Positions 45,565 through 52,816 of a DNA stretch of 64,000 bases are shown one piece after another. Numbering within the stretch: the stretch's first letter is position 1; each line of letters begins with the position of its first letter. The translations under genes were made by a program, and so were the position numbers. The notes below the pieces were generated by a model. The model did not search any database. It saw nothing but the letters and a program-made list of their open reading frames with translations, and was not told the DNA's origin. The DNA comes from Myxococcota bacterium (GTDB lineage: Bacteria > Myxococcota_A > UBA9160 > UBA6930): NCBI GenBank assembly GCA_028285625.1, contig JANQOX010000019.1, forward strand, positions 248,001 to 312,000, in the 5' to 3' direction.

Positions 45565-46305
45565 TCAGATGCGGTGATCGGGCTCGAGGCTCGCAGCGAG
45601 CGAGAGCGTGGCGTCGTCGAAGGCGGCGGCGACGACCTCGCCCGGGAGCTCCTGGCGAAGCGCATCGCGCACGGCCTCGACCGATACCGGGCCGATCTCG
45701 TCTTCGATGGACCCCACGGTCTCGGGGTCCCAGGGGAAGCCGAGCGCGTCGTAGACCGGGACCAGGCCCTCGCGCACCCGGCCCGTGCCGGACACCACGA
45801 CGACCCCGCCCACGTGGGTCGCGCCGCGCACCAGGCGCTGACCGATCCCGGCGAGCTTGGTTCGCCCTCGGGCGTTCACGCTGTGGGCGCCCGGGCAATA
45901 CTCGCCCGGCACCTCGCCGACTCGGGCGTCCACGCCCAACCTTCGGAGCGTACGCGCGAGCCAATCCGACACCTGGGCGAAACGCGCTCCGATCCGGAGC
46001 CGAGGCTCGTCGTCGGGGATGCACCAGGCGACCGCGAGGGTGCCGCTGTGGAAGATCGCCGCACGCCCACCGGCGAGCCGACGCACCGGCTCGAACCCCG
46101 CCCCGCGCGCCGCGGCCACCGCGTCGGCGAACCCCGAATGCGTGGCGTCGAGTGGCGAGAACGCCAGGACCTCGCCCGGGTGATGCAGCCGCAGCGACTC
46201 CCCCAGCTCGCCGCTGCCCACGCGCTGGAGCAACGCCCGGGAGACGGCCGTATCGAACGAGGCGCGTTCGGCGTGGGACTCGTCGTGAAGCAACAAGCGC
46301 CCCAT
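45565..46305 (-). CDS. Lipoate-protein ligase A family protein
   Basis: A 246-residue biotin/lipoate ligase-fold protein. RRLAGGRAAIFHSGTLAVAW carries the conserved RRxxGG lipoyl-AMP loop. The lysine in RTKLAGIGQRLVRG is the adenylate-binding Lys, and ARVGEVPGEYCPGAHSVN precedes it. It lacks the separate C-terminal domain of E. coli LplA, so it may transfer octanoyl or lipoyl groups like LipM or LplA1. It is divergent from the Ser/Thr kinase gene, with 107 nt between start codons. Confidence 0.85.
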   Translation of the reverse strand: MGRLLLHDESHAERASFDTAVSRALLQRVGSGELGESLRLHHPGEVLAFSPLDATHSGFADAVAAARGAGFEPVRRLAGGRAAIFHSGTLAVAWCIPDDEPRLRIGARFAQVSDWLARTLRRLGVDARVGEVPGEYCPGAHSVNARGRTKLAGIGQRLVRGATHVGGVVVVSGTGRVREGLVPVYDALGFPWDPETVGSIEDEIGPVSVEAVRDALRQELPGEVVAAAFDDATLSLAASLEPDHRI

Positions 46306-46412
46306 GCGCCGAGGCTAGCGACCGGCGGCGCGCCGTCCCGTTGCGCATTTCACGCCTCGTCTGGCGCGATTGTGCGTGGAGGCTCTGCCGAGCCCCCCTA
46401 CCATGGACCGCG

Positions 46413-48281
46413 GTGGAGTGGATCGGCACGATCGTCGACGGGCGCTACGAGGTCCAGAGCCAGCTCGGCGAGGGCGGCATGGGCAGCGTGTGGCTGGCCA
46501 AGGACCTGCGGCTCGAACGCAAGGTCGTCGTGAAAGTGCCCCATGCGGACCTGCTGAGTGACCCGCAGTTTCGCGCGCGCTTCCTCTCCGAGGTACGCGG
46601 CATGTCGCGGCTCGAGCACCTGCACGTCATCAAGATCCACGACGCGGGCGAGCACGAGGGCGTGCCCTTCATGGTGGTGCAGTTCGTCGGTGGAGGCGAC
46701 CTTCGTGACCGCATCCCTCGCGGCGAGCGGCAACCGGTCGAAGAGATCCTGCGCTGGGTGCGGCCCGTGGCCGACGCCCTCGACTTCTGCCACGAGAAGA
46801 ACTTCGTCCACCGCGACGTGAAGCCGGGCAACATCCTGTTCGACCGGAGCGGCAACCCGTACCTGTCGGACTTCGGCATCGCGACGGTCATGCGCAACGT
46901 CGACGATACGGGCGCCGACGCGCAGCTGACGCAGTTCGGGGTCTTCGTGGGCTCCCCGGTCTACTCGCCGCCCGAGGCGCTCGACCGCGCGCTGAGCCCC
47001 CAGTACGACCAGTACAGCCTGGCGGTGGTGGTGTACGAGGCCCTCTGCGGAGCCTTCCCCTACGAGGTGCGCTCGGGCACCCAGGTCATGAACGCCAAGG
47101 TCCGCGAGGACCCGCGGCCGCTGCTCGAGCAGGCGCCGGACGTCCGCCCGGCCGTGGCCGAGGTGGTGATGCGCGCGCTCTCACGCGAGGCCAGCGCGCG
47201 CTTCACGAGCTGCCGCGCCTTCGTGGAGGCGCTGGCCGAGGCGGTGGCCCTGGGCCCGGAGACCTCCGCGGCCCCCCTGCCCAGCGCCGAGGCCACCGTG
47301 ATCGGCCCGGCCGGCGGTGAGGACCCCGTCGCGGCTGCGACCGGTCCGGGCCGCGGGCGCCTGCTCGCGATCGCCGGCGGCGCGGCACTCCTGGTCGCCG
47401 GCCTGGCGTGGGTCCTGCTGCGGAGTCCGGAGGCACCCGCCGAGGCGCCCCCCGCGACGACGGTCACCCAGCCCGAGGCGAATCTCCCCGAGGGGAGCGA
47501 GCCGCCCTTGGCCGTGGGCGATCGCGATCCCCGCAGCTTCCGCGGGGGAGCGACCGCCGAGCAACTCGCCTACGCGCGGTCGATCTGCGAGCCCGCCTGC
47601 GACCCCGCGGTGTTCGAGAGCGAGGGCCGGCGCAGCGCGGTCGCGCTCTCCCCCTTCTCGATGTCGCTTCACGAGGTGACGGCCGCCGAGTTCGCGCGCT
47701 TCGTAGAAGCCACGGGCCACACCACGACGGCCGAGCGGACGGGCGCCAGCGCCCACGGCTTCACCGCCCTCGGTCCGGTCCGTGCGCCCGGGGCAAGCTG
47801 GCGTGCCCCCGATGGACCCGGCTCGGACTGGCGGGCCCACCCGGACCAGCCCGCCGTGCACCTCGCCGCCGCCGACGCCGAGGCCTACTGCGCCCACCAG
47901 GGCGGCCGCCTGCCCACGGAGGACGAGTGGGAGTTCGTCGCCCGCGGCGGGGCGGCCCACGTCTTCCCCTGGGGGGACGAATGGGACCCCGAGGCGGCGA
48001 TCTGGGGGGGCAGCCGGCAGGACCCTCCCAGCGTGGGCCTACGCGACGTCGGCTCGGAGCCCGGCGGCGTGGGCGCGTTCGGGCACACGGATCTCGCCGG
48101 CAGCGTGTGGGAATGGACGTCGACGCGGGGGGGCGAGGGGCGCATCCTGAAGGGTGGGTCCTGGCTGGAGACGAACCCGGCCTTCCTGCGCACCACGGTG
48201 CAGCTCGAGCTGGACCCGAACGAGACCCAGTCGGACGTCGGCTTCCGCTGCGTCTCGGATGCCGAGACGTGGCCGCGTTAG
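46413..48281 (+). CDS. Transmembrane Ser/Thr protein kinase fused to a SUMF1-type extracytoplasmic domain
   Basis: A 622-residue receptor-like kinase. The cytoplasmic kinase (1-280) has LGEGGMGSV, Lys41, the catalytic loop FVHRDVKPGN (Asp135) and DFG at 153-155. A linker holds EATVIGPAGG (293-302), then one helix (about 316-337). The exported part (about 405-618) is a formylglycine-generating-enzyme-like fold: RLPTEDEWEFVARGG, FPWGDEWDP, SVWEWTS, ILKGGSW, VGFRC. Only one of the two copper-binding Cys is kept, so it is likely a ligand-binding domain. The GTG start begins the first gene of the signalling/electron-transfer locus. Confidence 0.92.
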   Translation: MEWIGTIVDGRYEVQSQLGEGGMGSVWLAKDLRLERKVVVKVPHADLLSDPQFRARFLSEVRGMSRLEHLHVIKIHDAGEHEGVPFMVVQFVGGGDLRDRIPRGERQPVEEILRWVRPVADALDFCHEKNFVHRDVKPGNILFDRSGNPYLSDFGIATVMRNVDDTGADAQLTQFGVFVGSPVYSPPEALDRALSPQYDQYSLAVVVYEALCGAFPYEVRSGTQVMNAKVREDPRPLLEQAPDVRPAVAEVVMRALSREASARFTSCRAFVEALAEAVALGPETSAAPLPSAEATVIGPAGGEDPVAAATGPGRGRLLAIAGGAALLVAGLAWVLLRSPEAPAEAPPATTVTQPEANLPEGSEPPLAVGDRDPRSFRGGATAEQLAYARSICEPACDPAVFESEGRRSAVALSPFSMSLHEVTAAEFARFVEATGHTTTAERTGASAHGFTALGPVRAPGASWRAPDGPGSDWRAHPDQPAVHLAAADAEAYCAHQGGRLPTEDEWEFVARGGAAHVFPWGDEWDPEAAIWGGSRQDPPSVGLRDVGSEPGGVGAFGHTDLAGSVWEWTSTRGGEGRILKGGSWLETNPAFLRTTVQLELDPNETQSDVGFRCVSDAETWPR

Positions 48282-48313
48282 CCGACGCTCTCCAGCCGAG
48301 AGGTCCCAGGCCC

Positions 48314-49312
48314 ATGCCCCCGATTCGAACCCCGCACCCCGTGGCCCTCACGATGGCCCTGTTGATCGCGCTCGGAATCGGCGCTGCCGCCGCCGCGACC
48401 AGCCGCGAGGACACCCTCGCCGTGCTCGATGGCCTCGCAGCAGGCGACCCCGACGCGGGCTTCGAGGCGCGGGTGGCCGATGGCAACGGTGGCGCCTACC
48501 GCGTGGGCGACCCGATCCACTTCGAGCTCTCGACACGAGAGCCGATGCACGCCCTGCTCTTCTATCTGGACAGCTACGGCGTCGCCACGCTCTTCTTCGT
48601 GCGGGGAACGGGCCCCTCCGGTGCACTCGAGCCAGGACGCAGGATCTCGGTGCCCACGCCCGACGACGGCTTCAGCCTCGAGGTCTCGCCTCCGGTCGGC
48701 CGCGAGAGCCTGGTCTTCGTCGCCACCCCGACGCCGCTCGACCCCGAGGTCTTCGGCCTCGAAGCCGGGGCCCGGATCAGCGATCCGGCCGACCCCGAAC
48801 GCGCCACCGCGCTGGCCCGGCGGCTGGCCGAGGAGCTGACGGCCATCGGCCCCGAGCGCACCGCGATCGTCCGGCTCGATCAACGCATCGTGGGTGGTAC
48901 CGACGAACTCGAGTACACGACGCGCGAGATCGTGGATCACTTCCGGGCCACGCGGTCCCTCAAGCGTCCGCGCCTCCCCATGCACCTGAACTTCGACACC
49001 GATTCGGCCGAGCTCACGCCGGAGATCCGGCTCAACCTCGACGAGATGGGCAAGGCCATGCAACACCCCTCCCTGGAGGGCCAGCGCATCCTGATCGGAG
49101 GCCATACGGACGATCTCGGCGACCCGGACTACAACCTGGCACTGTCGGAACGCCGCGCCGAGGCGGTCCGCAGCTACCTGCTCGAGCACTACGCCATCGC
49201 TCCCGAGCGGATCGACGTCCGCGCCTATGGCGAGAGTGCACCGCTGGAGCCCGGCGCGAGTGCCGAGGCGCGTGCCATGAACCGCCGGGTCGAGTTCGAA
49301 CTCGGGCCCTAG
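48314..49312 (+). CDS. OmpA-family protein with DUF4384-like domain
   Basis: A 332-residue exported protein with a signal peptide ending near AAAAAT. Residues about 45-135 resemble DUF4384 (YRVGDPIHFELSTREPMHALLFYLDSYG), a domain often found with kinases or secretion systems. The C-terminal OmpA domain (about 215-330) binds peptidoglycan: LNFDTDSAELTPEI, IGGHTDDLGDPDYNLALSERRAEAV, RVEFELGP. It lies 32 nt after the kinase gene and is probably co-transcribed, so it may present a cell-wall or outer-membrane signal to the exported SUMF1 domain. That link is inference. Confidence 0.9.
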   Translation: MPPIRTPHPVALTMALLIALGIGAAAAATSREDTLAVLDGLAAGDPDAGFEARVADGNGGAYRVGDPIHFELSTREPMHALLFYLDSYGVATLFFVRGTGPSGALEPGRRISVPTPDDGFSLEVSPPVGRESLVFVATPTPLDPEVFGLEAGARISDPADPERATALARRLAEELTAIGPERTAIVRLDQRIVGGTDELEYTTREIVDHFRATRSLKRPRLPMHLNFDTDSAELTPEIRLNLDEMGKAMQHPSLEGQRILIGGHTDDLGDPDYNLALSERRAEAVRSYLLEHYAIAPERIDVRAYGESAPLEPGASAEARAMNRRVEFELGP

Positions 49313-49350
49313 CCCGCGGCGAGTCGAGTTCGAACTCGGGCCCTAGCCCG
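49289..49350 (+). repeat. 28-bp direct repeat duplicating the end of the OmpA-family gene
   Basis: An identical 28-bp sequence, starting GTCGAGTTCGAACTCGGGCC, occurs at 49289-49316 (last codons and stop) and again at 49323-49350. Each copy contains the palindrome CGAGTTCGAACTCG. A slip duplication is likely. Because each palindrome can form a cruciform or RNA hairpin, a role in termination between the kinase unit and the FHA unit is possible. Confidence 0.85.
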
Positions 49351-49413
49351 GGCCCGCTCGGGTTGGAGAATCCCCGGGGCTGTTCGCGTGGAACACCCGG
49401 ACGCCAGTACCAT

Positions 49414-49443
49414 TTGACTCGGAGCCGCGGGCGCTGGTAGAAC
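49414..49443 (+). promoter_or_regulatory. Candidate sigma-70-type promoter of the FHA/cytochrome operon
   Basis: TTGACT (49414-49419) and TAGAAC (49438-49443) are separated by 18 nt. Transcription would start near 49450, leaving too short a leader for a GTG start at 49458 but an ordinary leader for the TTG at 49485, which also has a strong GGAGGGGG site. Confidence 0.45.
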
Positions 49444-49484
49444 GGGTCGGTCCCCGGGTGGACCGACGGTGGAGGGGGACCCCT

Positions 49485-50387
49485 TTGGTCGCGAGCGGCG
49501 ACAAGAATGGCGACAAGTCCGGCAAGGACGAGGCGCCGGGTGAGGCCACGCAGATCGGCGGTGCGCCGCCGCCCATGCCCCCGCCCGCTCCCCCGGCAGC
49601 CGCGCCCCCTCCCCGGGCCGATTCCCCCCAGGCGGACAAGGGTGCGGCCGATGCCACCCAGGTCGGCGGCGCAGCGCCCAACACGCCACCGCCGGCGGCC
49701 CCCAACCCCGACGCCACTCAGGTGGGCGGAGCGGCCCCGCCGCCCCCGGTGCTGAACGCGCCACCGCCGGCTGCGCCGACGGCCAAGCCGACCCCTGCCG
49801 AGCCGGCGGCCTCCGCCGGCGCGACGGTCGTCGCGGGAACCGGCGAGGCCACCGTGATCGCCGGAGGGGAAGCCACCGTGATCGCGGGGGGCGAGGCCAC
49901 CGTGGTGGGTGGCGGCGCGGCCGACGCGACGATGATCGCCGGCGGCGCCGTCCAGATCGCCCCCACGACCCAGCTCGAGCGGCTGGCCCCGCCCGAACAC
50001 CGCGGCGAGATCGTCGTGCTCGATCCGGCACGCAACGAGTATCAGGTGGGCCGGCACGAAGCCTGCGACGTGCGGCTCTACTCGCCGATCGCGAGCCGCC
50101 AGCACGCGCGCCTGGTGGCCGAACCCGACGGCACCTGGGTGCTGCGGCCGGCCGCTGGCAAGCCGGTGAAGGCGGGCCGCAAGCAGGTCGAAGCCGACCT
50201 GCCCCTGACGAACGGCATGCGCATCACCCTGGGCGACGACGCGTTCAAGGTGGTCGCCGAGCAGCGCGGCCCGACGGCGGCCGGGGCGGGTTCGCCCCTG
50301 GCGGGGATCGACCGGACGCAGCTGGTGCTGTTCGGCGTGATCGGTGTGCTGCTCGTGGCGATCGTCGCCGTCCTGGTCATGCGCTAG
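49485..50387 (+). CDS. Membrane-anchored FHA protein with eight Thr-containing repeats
   Basis: A 300-residue protein. The N-terminal 165 residues are Pro/Ala-rich and carry eight copies of [E/D/G]-A-T-x-x-[G/A]-G around Thr 22, 58, 78, 114, 123, 131, 139 and 149 (for example EATQIGG, DATQVGG, EATVIAGG). An FHA domain follows (about 175-265; QVGRHEACDVRLYSP then SRQHARLV), which should bind phosphothreonine, and one C-terminal helix (277-299) anchors it. The repeats look like kinase targets. TTG is chosen as start; GTG 49458 is an alternative. It leads a seven-gene run reaching 59505. Confidence 0.85.
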   Translation: MVASGDKNGDKSGKDEAPGEATQIGGAPPPMPPPAPPAAAPPPRADSPQADKGAADATQVGGAAPNTPPPAAPNPDATQVGGAAPPPPVLNAPPPAAPTAKPTPAEPAASAGATVVAGTGEATVIAGGEATVIAGGEATVVGGGAADATMIAGGAVQIAPTTQLERLAPPEHRGEIVVLDPARNEYQVGRHEACDVRLYSPIASRQHARLVAEPDGTWVLRPAAGKPVKAGRKQVEADLPLTNGMRITLGDDAFKVVAEQRGPTAAGAGSPLAGIDRTQLVLFGVIGVLLVAIVAVLVMR

Positions 50388-50429
50388 TTCGCGCGCGACC
50401 GCACCCACGAACAAGGTGGACATCCTGCG

Positions 50430-52814
50430 ATGAGCGACGATCCCTTCGTCACCCAACTCGGCACCCTCCGGACCGAAGGCGCTTCGCCCGCACCGGACGT
50501 CTGGGACATCGTGATCTGCGGTGGCGGGCCGTCGGGCACCACCGCGGCCATGCGCGCCAAGGAACTCGGGCTGCAGGCGCTCGTGCTCGACTACGACGAC
50601 GTCATGAAGCGGATTCGCGACTACCCGAAGTCGAAGCCGATCCTGCCGACCTACGGCGGCGGAGACAAGGCCACGTTTCCGGGCGGCGACAAGCTGGTGC
50701 AGTCGCTGTACTTCGACGACATCGACAAAGACGACCTCGTCGCGAAGTGGAAGGAGTGCTACCGCGACGCCGGTCTCTCGGCGCGCATCGGCTCCGAGCT
50801 GACGGGGCTCGAACCCCAGGGCGACGGGACCTACGAGGTCGTGACGTGGAACCACCGCGGCGGCGAAGAGATCCGCTACCGCACCAGGAACGTGGTGGTG
50901 GCCGTGGGCGCCGGCGTGCCCCGCCGCTTCGACATCCCGGGCGACACCGACGGCATCGCGTTCCGGCTGGACGATCCTGCCAACTACGTGAACAAGGGCC
51001 CCATCCTGGTGATCGGCGGCGGCACGTCGGCCGCCGAGGCGGTGATCGCGATCTCGGCCGCCAAGATGGATGCCGAAGACGAGTGCCACGTCTATTGGGG
51101 CTACCGCGGCACCAAGATGCCGAAGATCAGCAAGGCGCTGGCGGACCGGTTCTTCGACGCATACCTGGGCAACGGCAACGTGCGCTACCTGCGCATGTCC
51201 GACCCGGCGCTCGTGATCCGCGGCCCCGACAAGCGCGACTACCTGTCGCTGCTCGTCGATCGCAAGCAGATCGAAGGACGCCCGGCGGAGTCGACCCACT
51301 ACGAGTTTCCGAAGGAGTGCGTGATCGCATGCATCGGCACCGACCTGCCGGTGAAGCTGCTCCAGAAGATCGGGATCAAGGTGCCGCTCGTGAACAACCA
51401 GCCGCGCATGCTGGTGAGCGAGGATGGCGAGACGAATCTGCCGGGCGTGTTCCTCGTGGGCGACGCCCGCGGCCCGCGCTTCCTGCGCTGCAGCGATCAC
51501 GAAGACACGGAGACCTACGAGAAGGTCAACATGAAGCGCAACATCAAGGCGGCGATGAACGACGCCGCCCAGGTTGCGGAGGTGATCGCGCGACGTGCGG
51601 GGGTGGACGTGCCGGAGGTCTCGGCCGGGCCCGTGCGCGGGCCCAGGCTCGAAGGCGGTACGCCGGTGGGCACCGAGGACGGCGCCGCGCCCGAGCAGGT
51701 CGCGCCGGTGGCCAGCCCCGCGGAGGCGCCCGCCGAAGAGGTGAAGCCGCCCACCGGGACCCATCCCGGCGAACAGCCGAGCGACGCCACGGCTCCGGTG
51801 GTGATGACCCTGCACCCGGACGGCGAGCCCGAGGAGGAGTTCCCGATCCACGGCGACCGCGTCGAGATCGGCCGCAAGGCCAGCGGCATCGCGTGCCCCG
51901 AAGAGGCCTACATGGCAGACCATCACGCGACGCTCGAACGGGCTGGCGACGGCTTTGCGATCACCGACACCGGCCAGGGGTCTGGGGTGTGGCTGCGCGT
52001 CCTGGGCTCGGACGGCTCGCCGGTGCAGGACGGCGACCAGCTCTGGCTCGGCAGTCAGGTGCTCGTCGCGAGCCACGGCGCCGACGGCTGGCTGCTCACC
52101 CACTACGACCGCGAGGGCACCCAGCGCGAGACCTATGCGGTCACCGGCAAGGGGCTGTTCGTGGGACGCGGGTCCGAGCTCAACCTGGACCCGGCCGACA
52201 TGGCGATGTCGCGCCGCCATGCCCAGTTCGTACCGGACGGCGACGGGCTGCAGGTGTACGACCGCGGCGCGGTCAACGGCACCTACGTCCGGGTGCGCGG
52301 GACCGCGGCGCTCCACAGCGGCTCGGAGTTCCGCCTGGCCACCAAGCGGTTCCGGCTCGAGAACGTGGCCGCGGTCGAGAAGCTCGAGGCCGACGCAGTG
52401 GTCATCGATGCGCCGCCCGAAGAGGCGCTGGCGCCGGCCGCTCGAGAAGCCGCCGCGCCCGCGGCCGAGGAAAAGGCCGCGGCTACCACGGGAGAAGGCG
52501 CCGCGGTGAACTTCCAGAGCGACGACTATCCGACCGACTGGGTCGTCGGCGAAGGCACCACGGTGCTGAAGGCCTACCAGGATGGCGGCGGCGTCCAGGA
52601 CGAACCCCTCGGCTGGGAGTGCCAGAAGGGGGTCTGCGGACTGTGCGCCGTGCAGATCCTCGAGGGCGCCGACCAGTTCGAGCCGGTCGACGAGGCGTCC
52701 AGCGAGATGAAGACGATCCAGATCGCCGTCGGCGTCGAACCCGACCCCACCCAGTACCGGCTGGCCTGCATCTCCAGGATCAAGGGCCCGGTCAAGCTCT
52801 GCATCCCGGAGTAG
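50430..52814 (+). CDS. Flavoprotein oxidoreductase with two internal FHA domains and a C-terminal [2Fe-2S] ferredoxin domain
   Basis: A 794-residue cytosolic fusion. Residues about 24-400 are a thioredoxin-reductase-like FAD/NAD(P) module (IVICGGGPSGTTAAMRA; ILVIGGGTSAAEAV; GVFLVGDARG) without a redox CxxC. FHA1 (about 460-545) is degenerate (EIGRKASG, ADHHA in place of SRxH). FHA2 (about 560-645) is intact (FVGRGSELNLD, SRRHAQF, NGTYVRV). The ferredoxin has Cys 731, 736, 739 and 780. It should carry electrons from NAD(P)H through FAD to [2Fe-2S]. Thr8 lies in VTQLG, resembling the repeats of the preceding protein. Confidence 0.88.
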   Translation: MSDDPFVTQLGTLRTEGASPAPDVWDIVICGGGPSGTTAAMRAKELGLQALVLDYDDVMKRIRDYPKSKPILPTYGGGDKATFPGGDKLVQSLYFDDIDKDDLVAKWKECYRDAGLSARIGSELTGLEPQGDGTYEVVTWNHRGGEEIRYRTRNVVVAVGAGVPRRFDIPGDTDGIAFRLDDPANYVNKGPILVIGGGTSAAEAVIAISAAKMDAEDECHVYWGYRGTKMPKISKALADRFFDAYLGNGNVRYLRMSDPALVIRGPDKRDYLSLLVDRKQIEGRPAESTHYEFPKECVIACIGTDLPVKLLQKIGIKVPLVNNQPRMLVSEDGETNLPGVFLVGDARGPRFLRCSDHEDTETYEKVNMKRNIKAAMNDAAQVAEVIARRAGVDVPEVSAGPVRGPRLEGGTPVGTEDGAAPEQVAPVASPAEAPAEEVKPPTGTHPGEQPSDATAPVVMTLHPDGEPEEEFPIHGDRVEIGRKASGIACPEEAYMADHHATLERAGDGFAITDTGQGSGVWLRVLGSDGSPVQDGDQLWLGSQVLVASHGADGWLLTHYDREGTQRETYAVTGKGLFVGRGSELNLDPADMAMSRRHAQFVPDGDGLQVYDRGAVNGTYVRVRGTAALHSGSEFRLATKRFRLENVAAVEKLEADAVVIDAPPEEALAPAAREAAAPAAEEKAAATTGEGAAVNFQSDDYPTDWVVGEGTTVLKAYQDGGGVQDEPLGWECQKGVCGLCAVQILEGADQFEPVDEASSEMKTIQIAVGVEPDPTQYRLACISRIKGPVKLCIPE

Positions 52815-52816
52815 CC

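Noticed and set aside
47620..48270. Calling the SUMF1 domain a formylglycine-generating enzyme
   Set aside because: Only one of the two copper-binding cysteines is present and no sulfatase needing activation is adjacent.
48305..48340. A GATTCGAACC segment resembling, on the minus strand, a tRNA T-loop
   Set aside because: The flanking stem does not pair, no cloverleaf can be drawn, and it lies at the start of the OmpA-family coding sequence.
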